Shown here in pieces: positions 40,617 to 51,111 of a stretch of DNA of 54,078 nt. The translations under genes and the position numbers were made by a program. A model generated the notes under the pieces. The model ran no database searches. It worked only from the letters and a program-made list of their open reading frames with translations, and had not been told where the DNA came from. The stretch lies in contig NZ_JABEQN010000029.1 in NCBI RefSeq assembly GCF_014174165.1, positions 1-54,078 of the forward strand, written 5' to 3'. The stretch's first letter is position 1. Every line of letters starts with the position of its first letter. The stretch is from Gluconacetobacter dulcium (GTDB taxonomy: Bacteria > Pseudomonadota > Alphaproteobacteria > Acetobacterales > Acetobacteraceae).

Positions 40617-41615
40617 ATGACGCAAGCGGTGGATCTGTCCGGGCGGCCGGTGGTGGTGATCGCGGGGCCGACCTGCTCGGGCAAATCGGCGCTGGCGCTG
40701 GCGGTGGCGCGGGCGATGGACGGCGTGGTCATCAATGCGGATTCGATGCAGGTCTATCGCGACCTGCGGGTTCTGACCGCCCGGCCGTCGCCGGAGGAGG
40801 AGGCGGCCGTGCCGCACCGGCTCTACGGCGTGCTGCCCGCCCACGAGACCGGCAGCGTCGCGTGGTGGCGCGCCAGCGCGATGGCCGCGATCGAGGCGGC
40901 GTGGGAGGACGGGCGGCTGCCGGTGCTGTGCGGCGGCACCGGCATGTATATGCGCGCGCTGACCGACGGGCTGACCGACATCCCCGATGCCGGGGCCGAA
41001 GCGCGGGCCGAGGCGCGGCGGCTGGTGGAGGAAGAGGGGCCGGCGGCGCTGCATGCCCGGCTGGCGGCGGGCGATCCGGAAAGCGCGGCCGCCCTGCGCC
41101 CCTCCGACAGCCAGCGCGTGGCCCGCGCGTGGGAGGTGTGGACGGGCACCGGGCATGGCATGGCCCATTGGCGCCGCACCGCGACGCTGCCGCCGCTGGC
41201 CTGCCGCCGGGTGGCGGTGCGGCTGGAGCCGCCGCGCGATATCCTGCGGGCCGCCATTGCGCGGCGTTTCGAGGCGATGCTGGAGGCCGGGGCGCTGGAG
41301 GAAGTGCGGGCATTGCTGGCGCAGGATCTGTCCCCGGCCCTGCCGGCGATGCGGGCGCATGGCGTGCCTGAACTGGCCGCCCATCTGCGCGGGGAGCTGT
41401 CGCTGGAGGAGGCCATGGGCCGCGCGGTGCTGGCGACCGGGCGTTATACGCGGCGGCAGACGACGTGGTTCGCGCATCATAGCCTCGCCGAGGTGGCGGA
41501 TACGAGGGTGATCGACACGCGGATCGGCAATGATGCGCAACAAATGGAAAGAAATTACGCTAGCGTCATTTCTTTTATTCTAAACCGGATTGACGCGGGC
41601 CGTCAGTTTCCCTAA
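40617..41615 (+). CDS. miaA: tRNA dimethylallyltransferase
   Basis: 332 residues: P-loop IAGPTCSGKSALA, NADSMQVYRDLRVLTARPS, LCGGTGMYMRALTDGL, and the late RYTRRQTTWF motif. It isopentenylates A37 of tRNAs reading UNN codons, such as the UAA tRNA-Leu at 7588. ATG at 40617 has GGGAAGG upstream. Longer frames upstream overlap serB on the opposite strand and are not real. Confidence 0.95.
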   Translation: MTQAVDLSGRPVVVIAGPTCSGKSALALAVARAMDGVVINADSMQVYRDLRVLTARPSPEEEAAVPHRLYGVLPAHETGSVAWWRASAMAAIEAAWEDGRLPVLCGGTGMYMRALTDGLTDIPDAGAEARAEARRLVEEEGPAALHARLAAGDPESAAALRPSDSQRVARAWEVWTGTGHGMAHWRRTATLPPLACRRVAVRLEPPRDILRAAIARRFEAMLEAGALEEVRALLAQDLSPALPAMRAHGVPELAAHLRGELSLEEAMGRAVLATGRYTRRQTTWFAHHSLAEVADTRVIDTRIGNDAQQMERNYASVISFILNRIDAGRQFP

Positions 41616-41685
41616 ACCCAGCCGACATTCCGTCCGGAGGGGCCTTTGGTCCCGCGTCAAACACGCCGGATGGAGGAGCAGGGAC

Positions 41686-43512
41686 ATGAACGCGACACCC
41701 AACCTGAACGACCTGAAGCCGAACACGCATGCCCATGGAGCGGATGTCGTCCTCTCCGGTGCCGAGGTTCTGCTTCGCGTTCTCGTCGATCAGGGGGTCG
41801 ATGTCATTTTCGGCTATCCGGGCGGCGCGGTGCTGCCCATTTACGACGCGCTGTTCAGGCAGAACGCGGTGCGCCACATTCTGGTGCGGCACGAGCAGGC
41901 GGCGGTGCATGCGGCCGAGGCCTATGCGCGCTCGACCGGCAAGGTCGGCGTGGTGCTGGTGACCAGCGGCCCCGGTGCGACCAATGCCGTGACCGGGCTG
42001 GTGGATGCGCTGATGGATTCCATTCCGGTGGTGTGCTTCACCGGGCAGGTGGGCGTGCCGCTGATCGGCACCGATGCGTTCCAGGAGGCCGACACCACGG
42101 GCATCACCCGTCAGGCCACCAAGCATAATTATCTGGTGAAGAACCCGGCCGACCTGGCCCGCGTGGCGCACGAGGCCTTTCACATCGCCCGCAGCGGCCG
42201 CCCCGGCCCGGTGGTGGTGGACCTGCCGAAGAACATCTCGGTGGGGCCGGCGCCCTATGCCCCGGCATCGCGCGCGCCGCATCCGTCCTACCGCCCGCAG
42301 AGCGAGCCGGAGCGCGAGGCGGTGGTGCGTGCGGTGGCGGCGATGAAGCGTGCGCGCCGGCCGCTGTTCTATACCGGCGGCGGCGTCATCAATGCCGGCC
42401 CGCAGGCCAGCGAGGCGCTGGGCCGGCTGGTGCGCAGGACGGGCTTCCCCTGCACCTCGACCCTGATGGGGCTGGGTTGTTATCCGACGACCGACCGGCA
42501 GTTCCTGGGCATGCTGGGCATGCATGGGACGTACGAGGCCAATCTGGCTACCCATGGCTGCGACGTGCTGGTCGCGCTGGGGGCGCGGTTCGACGACCGG
42601 GTGACCGGGCGGCTGGATGCGTTCTCGCCGGGATCGTTCAAGATCCATGCCGATATCGAGCCCTCGCAGATCAACAAGATCGTGCAGGTCGATGTGCCGA
42701 TCGTCGGTGACGCCGGCCGGGTGATCGAGATGATGCTGGAGGAATGGGACCGGCAGGACGGCGCCTCCGACCCGGCGGCGCTGGCCCAGTGGTGGCAGCA
42801 GATCGAGGCATGGCGCGGTATCCGCAGCCTGCATTTCGACCAGGACATGACGCCGTCGGCGATCATCCGGCCGCAGCATGCCGTGCGCCGGCTGTATGAA
42901 CTGGCGATGGAGACCGGGCGCGACACGTTCGTTTCGACCGAAGTGGGCCAGCATCAGATGTGGGCCGCGCAGCATTTCCAGTTCGACCGGCCGAACCGCT
43001 GGCTGACCTCGGGCGGGCTGGGCACCATGGGGTACGGGCTGCCGGCGGCGGTGGGCGCGCAGATCGCGCATCCCGATGCGCTGGTGATCGACATCGCGGG
43101 CGAAGCCTCGACCCTGATGAACATCCAGGAACTGGGCACCATCGCGCAGTATCGCCTGCCGGTGAAGATTTTCATCCTGAACAACCAGTATATGGGCATG
43201 GTCCGCCAGTGGCAGGAATTGCTGCATGGCTCGCGCTATTCCGAAAGCTACAGCGCGGCGCTGCCGGATTTCATCCGTCTGGCCGAGAGCTTCCATGCCA
43301 AGGGTATGCGCGCGACCTGCGTGGGCGAGCTGGACGACGTGATCCGCGCCATGCTGGCCGAGCCCGGCGCGGTGGTGGCCGATATCTGCGTGGCGCAGGA
43401 CGAGAACTGCTACCCCATGATCCCGTCCGGCGCGGCCCATAACCAGATGCTTCTGGGCCCGGAGCAGGAAGGCGAGGTCAAGGTCAGCGCCGAGGGCCGC
43501 ATGCTGGTCTGA
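41686..43512 (+). CDS. ilvB: Acetolactate synthase large subunit
   Basis: 608 residues: N-terminal TPP domain (GVDVIFGYPGGAVLPIYDAL; VRHEQAAVHAAEAYARS with the catalytic Glu), central FAD domain, and C-terminal TPP domain (GGLGTMGYGLPAAVGAQIAH; GEASTLMNIQELGT; LNNQYMGMVRQWQELLHGSR). The metal-binding GDG/GDA motif reads GEA, an Asp-to-Glu change. First committed step of branched-chain amino acid synthesis. ATG 41686 with GGAGGAG upstream. Followed by ilvN and ilvC. Confidence 0.96.
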   Translation: MNATPNLNDLKPNTHAHGADVVLSGAEVLLRVLVDQGVDVIFGYPGGAVLPIYDALFRQNAVRHILVRHEQAAVHAAEAYARSTGKVGVVLVTSGPGATNAVTGLVDALMDSIPVVCFTGQVGVPLIGTDAFQEADTTGITRQATKHNYLVKNPADLARVAHEAFHIARSGRPGPVVVDLPKNISVGPAPYAPASRAPHPSYRPQSEPEREAVVRAVAAMKRARRPLFYTGGGVINAGPQASEALGRLVRRTGFPCTSTLMGLGCYPTTDRQFLGMLGMHGTYEANLATHGCDVLVALGARFDDRVTGRLDAFSPGSFKIHADIEPSQINKIVQVDVPIVGDAGRVIEMMLEEWDRQDGASDPAALAQWWQQIEAWRGIRSLHFDQDMTPSAIIRPQHAVRRLYELAMETGRDTFVSTEVGQHQMWAAQHFQFDRPNRWLTSGGLGTMGYGLPAAVGAQIAHPDALVIDIAGEASTLMNIQELGTIAQYRLPVKIFILNNQYMGMVRQWQELLHGSRYSESYSAALPDFIRLAESFHAKGMRATCVGELDDVIRAMLAEPGAVVADICVAQDENCYPMIPSGAAHNQMLLGPEQEGEVKVSAEGRMLV

Positions 43513-43562
43513 TCCGACGCTTCCTCGCCTCCGGCCCGCGCGGCCGCTTCCTTTTATATATA

Positions 43563-43589
43563 CCGGCAGCGGGGTTTGCCCCGTGCCGG
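43563..43589 (+). other. Hairpin between ilvB and ilvN
   Basis: CCGGCA-G-CGGGG pairs with CCCCG-TGCCGG around TTTG (one bulged G). It sits 22 bases before the ilvN start and is not followed by a T-run, so it may protect or balance the ilvBN message rather than terminate it. Confidence 0.4.
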
Positions 43590-43611
43590 GTTCTGTTCGG
43601 GAATTCTCATC

Positions 43612-45193
<1,582 letters not shown>

Positions 45194-45203
45194 TCATGAT
45201 ACA

Positions 45204-45233
45204 GGCCGGGCGGGCGATTGTGCCCGCCCGGCC
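45204..45233 (+). terminator. ilvC terminator hairpin
   Basis: A perfect 12-bp stem GGCCGGGCGGGC/GCCCGCCCGGCC with loop GATTGT, 11 bases after the ilvC stop. Confidence 0.75.
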
Positions 45234-45238
45234 GTGTG

Positions 45239-45359
45239 TCTTCTTTTTCTGAAGAAAAAGAAGCAAAAAGACTTCTGTCTGTTTGGGGCCATCGCGTGCC
45301 CCAGCACAAGACTCCTGAACGAATCAAAGTTTTTTGGTTCTTTTTTTCAAAAAAGAACG
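45239..45359. repeat. Dispersed AT-hairpin intergenic repeat, copy 2
   Basis: Same order as the element at 22113-22234: CTTCTTTTTC hairpin, GCAAAAAGACTT, a GGGGCCATCGCGTGCCCC core, CCTGAACGAATCAAAG, then the GTTCTTTTTT/AAAAAAGAAC hairpin. The outer parts are almost identical; the core varies. It separates ilvC from the convergent AraC gene. Confidence 0.75.
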
Positions 45360-45372
45360 GAAACTCTGGCAT

Positions 45373-46197
45373 CTACCGGGACTGAGCCGCCAGATGCCGT
45401 TTCCGGAACTGTGCAGGTCCTTCCCCGGCGGTCTGGGCAAAAGCTTTCGCGAAGGCGCTGAGCGAAGCGTAGCCGACATCGGCCGCGACGTCGGTGACGC
45501 GCCGGCCCTGGATCAACAGCCCCATCGCCATCTGAATCCGCGCCTGTCCCAGCCATGCCTGCCATGTCAGGCCGGTTTCGCGCATGAACAGGCGGCGGAA
45601 ACTGCGTTCGGACACGGCGGCATGGTCGATGGCGCCCGTCTGGGTCGCGCCGGCAAGATCGGCCAGTGCGTAATCCATGGCGCGACGGAGGGAGGGATGG
45701 GTGGTGCTGGGCAGAAACAGCTTCAGTTCCTGCTCCAGCCATTCGCCGCATAGCCGGGCGAGCACGCGCAGGAAGCTGTCGGCGAGGGGATCGGTTTCAC
45801 TGGCGCCGCGTTCCCAGCGCGTCGCGTACAGGATCATTTCGCGCATCAGCGGGTTCGCGACCAGGATGCGCACATGGGACGATGTGTCGGTGACGGAATC
45901 CGGTGAGAAATACAGCGAGGCGCCGTGATCGTCGCTGACCAGGGAGCGGTGGCGCGTGCCGGCGGGTATCCATGCCGCGCGTCCCTGCGGAAGAATATGG
46001 CGGCCCTGTTCGGTTTCGATCTGCGCCGGGCCGGCCGCCGCGTAGATCAACTGATGGTACGGGTGCGCGTGCCAGTCATAGAGGACATTGCGGGCGGCGT
46101 AGCGAAAGGCGAACCCGATGCCGGTGGGCCGGTCGAGGCCATGGCTGCGGAGAATGGCGTGGGTTTCTTCGTCGTCGAGGATGCGCATGGCCGGCAT
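45373..46197 (-). CDS. AraC-family transcriptional regulator with cupin sensor
   Basis: 274 residues: N-terminal cupin (LYDWHAHPYHQLIYAAAGPA; WIPAGTRHRSL) and C-terminal double HTH (VSERSFRRLFMRETGLTWQA; RRVTDVAADVGYASLSAFAK). It is divergent from the methyltransferase-GNAT pair at 46276, which it may control. Inducer unknown. Confidence 0.92.
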   Translation of the reverse strand: MPAMRILDDEETHAILRSHGLDRPTGIGFAFRYAARNVLYDWHAHPYHQLIYAAAGPAQIETEQGRHILPQGRAAWIPAGTRHRSLVSDDHGASLYFSPDSVTDTSSHVRILVANPLMREMILYATRWERGASETDPLADSFLRVLARLCGEWLEQELKLFLPSTTHPSLRRAMDYALADLAGATQTGAIDHAAVSERSFRRLFMRETGLTWQAWLGQARIQMAMGLLIQGRRVTDVAADVGYASLSAFAKAFAQTAGEGPAQFRKRHLAAQSR

Positions 46198-46275
46198 TCG
46201 TTCATTTATGACCGAAGAGCGTTAGCCGGTCAGGCAGTCTCCTGGCTATCTCCTTGGGAGACCGATGAGGATGAG

Positions 46276-47049
46276 ATGACCGATATCACGCATAACCAGC
46301 GTATCGTCAGCCAGTTTACCCGGTGGGCGAAGCCGTTTGCCGAACTGCCGATCCATGCCGAGGCCGATGCCATGGCGCGCACCCTTGCCGCGTGTGCTCT
46401 GGAGCCGGACCTCTCGGTTCTCGATGTCGCCTGTGGTCCCGGTATTCTGGCATGCGCGATGGCGGGGCAGGTGGGCCATGTTACCGGCATCGATATCACG
46501 CCTGCCATGATCGCACAGGCGCAGGCGCGGCAAACCGCGTACGGGCTGGCGAATGTGGCGTGGCGGATCGGCGATGCGACCGCGTTGCCGTTTCCCGATG
46601 ACTGTTTCGACCGGGTGACGACGCGCTACAGTTTCCATCATATGCCGGACCCGGCTGAAGTGCTGGCCGAGATGGTGCGCGTATGCCGTCCGGGTGGACG
46701 GATCATCGTCATCGATGCGACACCGTCATCCGAGACGCAGCGTGCCTATGACGAGATGGAGCGGCTGCGGGACCCGTCTCATACCAGTGCCCTGACGCTG
46801 GATGAATTGCGACGGATCGGGCGTGCGGCGGGGCTGGAGGAAGTGACGGTCGATGGATACCGTCTGGAAGCGCAACTCGATACGCTGGCCGATTCCGGGG
46901 ATATGCCGGCTCTGGCGGCCTTGTTCGAGGCGGATATCGCGGGCGGGCGGGATCGCCTCGGTGTGGGGGCGTGGCATGGTTCGACGGGAATCCGGTTTTA
47001 TTTTCCGGTGTCGATCGTCGCGTGGGACTGCGTGAAAGGAACCGGCTGA
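46276..47049 (+). CDS. Class I SAM-dependent methyltransferase (UbiE-like fold)
   Basis: 257 residues. SAM motif LDVACGPGILACAMAG (about residue 53), GIDITPAMIAQAQARQ, and YSFHHMPDPAEVLAEMVRVC followed by RPGGRIIVID. Substrate not evident. ATG at 46276 follows GAGGATGAG. Its stop overlaps the GNAT start (TGATG). Confidence 0.88.
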   Translation: MTDITHNQRIVSQFTRWAKPFAELPIHAEADAMARTLAACALEPDLSVLDVACGPGILACAMAGQVGHVTGIDITPAMIAQAQARQTAYGLANVAWRIGDATALPFPDDCFDRVTTRYSFHHMPDPAEVLAEMVRVCRPGGRIIVIDATPSSETQRAYDEMERLRDPSHTSALTLDELRRIGRAAGLEEVTVDGYRLEAQLDTLADSGDMPALAALFEADIAGGRDRLGVGAWHGSTGIRFYFPVSIVAWDCVKGTG

Positions 47050-47609
47050 TGCAGGCTGTCAGCACGCGATGGGCGAGCGAGGCCGATCTTCCTGCCCTGG
47101 AAAGTCTGATTGCGCTGGCGATCGGGACCTTGCAGGCGGCGTTTCTCTCGCCCGAACAGGTCGCGGCCAGCCATGCGATCATGGGGCTGGATACCCAGCT
47201 TGTCGCGGACGGCACTTATCTGGTGGCTGAACGGGACGGCGAAATCGTGGGATGCGGCGGCTGGAGCCGGCGCGCGACGCTGTATGGCGGCGATCACAGC
47301 ACCAGCCTGCGTGACCCCAGGCTTCTCGACCCTGCGCGTGACCCCGCGAAGATCCGGGCGATGTATACCCACCCGCGTTATGCACGGCAGGGTATCGGCC
47401 GGGTGATTCTCGCCGGATGCGAACAGGCCGCCCGCGCGGAGGGGTTTTCCGCGGTGGAACTGATGGCGACGTTGAGCGGTCAGCCGCTCTACGCCGCCAG
47501 CGGGTATGCGCCCGTCGAGACGGTCGAAGCGAATGTGAACGGCATTATGGTGCCGCTGGTGCGGATGCGCAGGCTGTTCGACTTTCGTGCGACGGGAGAG
47601 TGGGCATAA
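47049..47609 (+). CDS. GNAT-family N-acetyltransferase
   Basis: 186 residues with the acetyl-CoA loop YTHPRYARQGIGRVILAGCE (R-x-x-G-x-G) and flanking GEIVGCGGWSR and AASGYAPVE. Substrate unknown. Translationally coupled to the methyltransferase, so the two may modify the same compound or be co-regulated by the divergent AraC protein (inference). Confidence 0.88.
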   Translation: MQAVSTRWASEADLPALESLIALAIGTLQAAFLSPEQVAASHAIMGLDTQLVADGTYLVAERDGEIVGCGGWSRRATLYGGDHSTSLRDPRLLDPARDPAKIRAMYTHPRYARQGIGRVILAGCEQAARAEGFSAVELMATLSGQPLYAASGYAPVETVEANVNGIMVPLVRMRRLFDFRATGEWA

Positions 47610-47642
47610 GGTCGGGCAGGTTCAGGAGCAAGGACACCGACC

Positions 47643-48338
47643 ATGACCGAGTACGTCATCCCGCAGCCGCCGCAGCCTAGCCTGGCGGTTTCGGGGACCG
47701 AGGCCCGTTTCCCGGTGCGCCGGATCTGGTGCGTCGGGCAGAATTATGCCGAGCATGCGCGCGAGATGGGGGGCGATCCGGATCGTGCGCCGCCATTCTT
47801 CTTCGCCAAGCCGGGCGATGCCGTCGTTCCCGGCGGCGGGGCGCTGCCGTTTCCGGTCAAGACCGCCAATCTGCATTATGAGGTCGAACTGGTGGTGGCG
47901 ATCGGCATCGGCGGGCGGGATATCCCGGCGGATCAGGCATTGTCGCATGTCTATGGCTATGCGCTGGGTCTGGATATGACGCGCCGCGATCTTCAGGCGG
48001 CGGCCAAGAAGGCCGGCCGGCCCTGGGCGTTGGCCAAGGGGTTCGACCAGTCCTGCCCGATCGGGCCGGTGGCGCCCGTGGCCACGATCGGCCATCCGGA
48101 GCGCGGGCCGATCGCTTTGTCGGTGAACGGCGAAATCCGCCAGCAGGGCGATGTGTCGGACATGATCTGGCCGGTCGCCGATATCATCTCGCAGCTCAGT
48201 GCCTTCGTCGCGCTGGCGCCGGGGGACCTGATCATGACCGGCACGCCGGCGGGTGTCGGCCCGGTGCAGCCGGGGGATGTGCTGCATGCAAGGTGCGTCG
48301 GGGTCGGTACGCTGGATGTGACTTACGACGCCGCCTGA
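47643..48338 (+). CDS. Fumarylacetoacetate hydrolase-family protein
   Basis: 231 residues with the family core: VRRIWCVGQNYAEHAREMG, PFFFAKPGDAVV, NLHYEVELVVAIG (metal-binding Glu), YALGLDMTRRDLQ, KGFDQSCPIGP and IMTGTPAGVGPVQPGDV. Such proteins are fumarylpyruvate/acylpyruvate hydrolases or oxaloacetate decarboxylases. It follows the GNAT gene by 33 bases. Its end overlaps the convergent LysR gene by 16 bases. Confidence 0.92.
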   Translation: MTEYVIPQPPQPSLAVSGTEARFPVRRIWCVGQNYAEHAREMGGDPDRAPPFFFAKPGDAVVPGGGALPFPVKTANLHYEVELVVAIGIGGRDIPADQALSHVYGYALGLDMTRRDLQAAAKKAGRPWALAKGFDQSCPIGPVAPVATIGHPERGPIALSVNGEIRQQGDVSDMIWPVADIISQLSAFVALAPGDLIMTGTPAGVGPVQPGDVLHARCVGVGTLDVTYDAA

Positions 48339-49231
48339 TCGGACAGGATGCCGCCCGGTTGCAGCAGGTCGCCGATAAACAGCGCGATCTTCTGCGAATG
48401 GGCGGTACTGACGGGGTGGATGGCATAGAAGGTCACCGGGTCCGGTTCCCAGGCGTCCAGCACCGTGACCAGCCGTCCTGCCCGTACGGCCTCTTCGACC
48501 TCCCACAGGGATTTCTGGGTCAGGCCCATGCCGGCCAGCGCCCATTGCACCGGCAGTTCCGAATTGCTGGAGGCCAGCAGCCCGTCGATCCGCCAGGGGC
48601 GCGCGGCATCCCCACGGCCGAAGCGCCATGTGGCCCGGCACTGGCCGGTCATGTTGGCCACCAGGCAGTCATGGTGGGCGAGATCGGCGGGCGTCTTCGG
48701 GGTGCCCCGGCGGGCCAGATAGTCCGGGCTGGCCACCAGCACGCGGCGGCTTTCCATCAGGCGCCGGCCGGTCAGGGTGGTATCCACCACCGGCGCGCCG
48801 CGAATGGCGATGTCGAACCCTTCGCCGACGATATCGGCCATCCGGTCCTCCAATGTCAGATGCACGCGGATGCCCGGATGGCGGCGGACGAAACCGGCGA
48901 TGAACGGCGCCAGCCGCAAGCGTCCGAACGGGGTGGGGGCGGTGACGCGCAGCATGCCGCCGGGGGCGCTGACCGTTTCGCGCACCCTTGCTTCCATCCT
49001 CTCCGTGGCGGCCAGGATCGCGGTCGCTTCATCCAGATAGATGCGCCCGGCCTCGGTCAGGGTCTGGCGCCGGGTGGTGCGCACCAGCAGGCGCGTGCCC
49101 AGCCGGTGTTCCAGCCGCGCCAGCCGGTCGCTGACCACCGAGGGGGCCAGGCCCAGATGGCGCGCGGCTGGCGACAGGCCGCCATGGCGGACGATTTCGA
49201 CCATCACCCGCATTTCGTCGATGTCGCGCAT
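48323..49231 (-). CDS. LysR-family transcriptional regulator
   Basis: 302 residues: winged HTH (VEIVRHGGLSPAARHLGLAP; LARLEHRLGTRLLVRTTRR) and a type-2 periplasmic-binding-like effector domain (GMLRVTAPTPFGRLRLAPFI). Belongs to the aldo-keto/quinone-linked LysR group by general pattern. Divergent from the aldo/keto reductase at 49333 with a 100-base gap; likely controls it. Confidence 0.93.
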   Translation of the reverse strand: MRDIDEMRVMVEIVRHGGLSPAARHLGLAPSVVSDRLARLEHRLGTRLLVRTTRRQTLTEAGRIYLDEATAILAATERMEARVRETVSAPGGMLRVTAPTPFGRLRLAPFIAGFVRRHPGIRVHLTLEDRMADIVGEGFDIAIRGAPVVDTTLTGRRLMESRRVLVASPDYLARRGTPKTPADLAHHDCLVANMTGQCRATWRFGRGDAARPWRIDGLLASSNSELPVQWALAGMGLTQKSLWEVEEAVRAGRLVTVLDAWEPDPVTFYAIHPVSTAHSQKIALFIGDLLQPGGILSDQAAS

Positions 49232-49332
49232 CGTTCGCCTTCTCCGGAAACTGTTTTCCGGTTTTGACGGTTATCATTCCCGGCCCGGCGCGCCCATAGT
49301 CCCGCTGACCGATCCGTTACAGGAGGCAATCC

Positions 49333-50310
49333 ATGCAGTATCGTCAGCTCGGCCGGTCCGGCCTGCGTCTCTCGGCTTTCACGCTCGGGACCATGACGTT
49401 CGGGGGCAAGGGCGCGTTCGCCAAGACCGGCAATACCGACCTCGCGGGCGCACAGCGGCAGATCGACATGTGCATCGAGGCCGGGATCAATATCTTCGAT
49501 ACCGCCGATATCTATTCCGCCGGCGTGTCGGAGGAGATTCTTGGAGCGGCCCTGAAAGGGCGGTCTTCGGACATCCTGGTCAGCACCAAGACGCGCTTCC
49601 GCATGGGCGAGGGGGCGAACGATGCCGGCCTGTCGCGCTATCACATCGTCGCGGCGGCCGAGGCCAGCCTGCGCCGGCTGGGTCGCGACCATATCGACCT
49701 GTATTACCTGCATGAATGGGACGGCCAGACCCCGCTGGACGAAACGCTGGAGGCGCTGGACACGCTGACCCGCTCGGGCAAGATCCGCTATGCCGGGGTG
49801 TCCAATTTCTCGGGCTGGCATCTGATGAAGGCGTTGAGCACGGCGGAACGTCATCGCCTGATCGCCCCGGTGGCGCAGCAGATCTATTATTCGCTCCAGG
49901 CGCGCGAGGCGGAATACGAATTGCTGCCGGTGGCGCTGGATCAGGGCATCGGCGTGCAGGTATGGAGCCCGCTGGCGGGTGGCCTGCTGTCCGGCAAGCA
50001 TCGGCGCGGCAAGCCCGAACCGGAGGGCACGCGCCAGTTGGCCCAGTGGGGCGAGCCGCCGGTTTACGATGTCGAAAAGCTGTACGATGTCGTCGAGGTT
50101 CTGGTGGCGATCGGCGCGGAGCGCGGCGTGTCGGCGGCCCAGGTGGCGCTGGCCTGGGTCGCGCATCGTCCGGCGATCACTTCGGTCGTCATCGGGGCGC
50201 GGACCGATGCCCAGCTTGCCGACAATCTGAAGGCGACCGAACTGGCCCTGTCGGCCGAGGAAATGGCGCGTCTGGACGCCGCCAGTGCCCCGCCGCTGCT
50301 TTATCCTTAA
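49333..50310 (+). CDS. Aldo/keto reductase
   Basis: 325 residues. NADP-binding and catalytic parts visible: NIFDTADIYSAGVSEEILGA (Asp/Tyr), ILVSTKTRF (Lys), DLYYLHEWDGQTPLDETLEA (His) and GVSNFSGWHL, QIYYSLQAREAEYELLPVAL, and a C-terminal VIIGARTDAQLADNLKA. NADPH-dependent reduction of aldehydes or ketones; substrate unknown. Possible target of the divergent LysR protein. Confidence 0.93.
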   Translation: MQYRQLGRSGLRLSAFTLGTMTFGGKGAFAKTGNTDLAGAQRQIDMCIEAGINIFDTADIYSAGVSEEILGAALKGRSSDILVSTKTRFRMGEGANDAGLSRYHIVAAAEASLRRLGRDHIDLYYLHEWDGQTPLDETLEALDTLTRSGKIRYAGVSNFSGWHLMKALSTAERHRLIAPVAQQIYYSLQAREAEYELLPVALDQGIGVQVWSPLAGGLLSGKHRRGKPEPEGTRQLAQWGEPPVYDVEKLYDVVEVLVAIGAERGVSAAQVALAWVAHRPAITSVVIGARTDAQLADNLKATELALSAEEMARLDAASAPPLLYP

Positions 50311-50398
50311 TTGGCATCAGGCGCGCACGGCATCGGATCGCCTGTCGGCGGCCGATCTGCTGCTGCTCGGCCCTTCGATCAGCAAGGGCTGAGGCGCC

Positions 50399-50935
50399 AT
50401 GGCACGCTATCGCCGCATTGCGGCCTGCATGCTCGCGGCCGGCACGGTCGCGGGCATGATGAACGTGGCACCGGCCTGGGCCGCCGGGCCGGCCGTCATC
50501 ACCACCCAGAAACTGTCGTGGGAGATCGCCGACCAGCTCGCGGCGGCGGCGGTGCGGATCTGTGCCGCGCGGGGCTGGTCCGTCACCGCCGCCGTGGTCG
50601 ATCCGTCCGGCCATGAGCAGGTGATCATCAAGGGCGACACGGTGCCGCTGCAATCGCTGTCGGTATCCTACCGCAAGGCCTACACGGCCTATGCCTATGG
50701 CATGACCTTCGACAAGGACACGACCAGCGCCCTGATCGCGGCCAAGGTCACCGGGCCAGCCAATGGGGCGCTGAACACGATTCCGCAGGTCCTCTTCGTG
50801 CCCGGTGGGGTGCTCCTGCGCCGGGCGGATCGGTCTGTGCTGGGCGGGCTGGGTGTGTCGGGCGCGCCGGGCGGCGAACTGGACGAGGCCTGCGCGGTTG
50901 CGGCGGTCAAGGAGGTCTCGCCCCGTTTTCAATGA
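50399..50935 (+). CDS. Exported GlcG/HbpS-family (DUF336) haem-binding-like protein
   Basis: 178 residues: signal peptide (ACMLAAGTVAGMMNVAPAWA) and a GlcG-like domain (AAAVRICAARGWSVTAAVVD; SVSYRKAYTAYAYGMTF; GVSGAPGGELDEACAVAAV). Family members bind haem, corrinoids or act near glycolate oxidation; role here is unknown. Between an aldo/keto reductase and clpB. Confidence 0.88.
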   Translation: MARYRRIAACMLAAGTVAGMMNVAPAWAAGPAVITTQKLSWEIADQLAAAAVRICAARGWSVTAAVVDPSGHEQVIIKGDTVPLQSLSVSYRKAYTAYAYGMTFDKDTTSALIAAKVTGPANGALNTIPQVLFVPGGVLLRRADRSVLGGLGVSGAPGGELDEACAVAAVKEVSPRFQ

Positions 50936-50998
50936 CCGGTGTCATGAAAGCGGCCGCGTGAGGGGCGTGGCAGCCATGTGCCATCGCGTCACCATGCT

Positions 50999-51025
50999 CT
51001 TGTAACAACGTCCCATTATCCCCAT
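50999..51025 (+). promoter_or_regulatory. Probable sigma-32 (RpoH) heat-shock promoter of clpB
   Basis: CTTG (50999-51002), 17-base spacer, CCCCAT (51020-51025), matching the alphaproteobacterial RpoH pattern CTTG-N17-CyTAT. It lies about 87 bases before the clpB start, as expected for a heat-shock chaperone. Confidence 0.5.
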
Positions 51026-51111
51026 CTCGGCCTTGGTGTGGTGCGCCGTTGCCTCGTGCAGGGATGGCGCCCCCAAGCTTCAGGTCGCCTGAGTGAAAGG
51101 GACATGGGATT

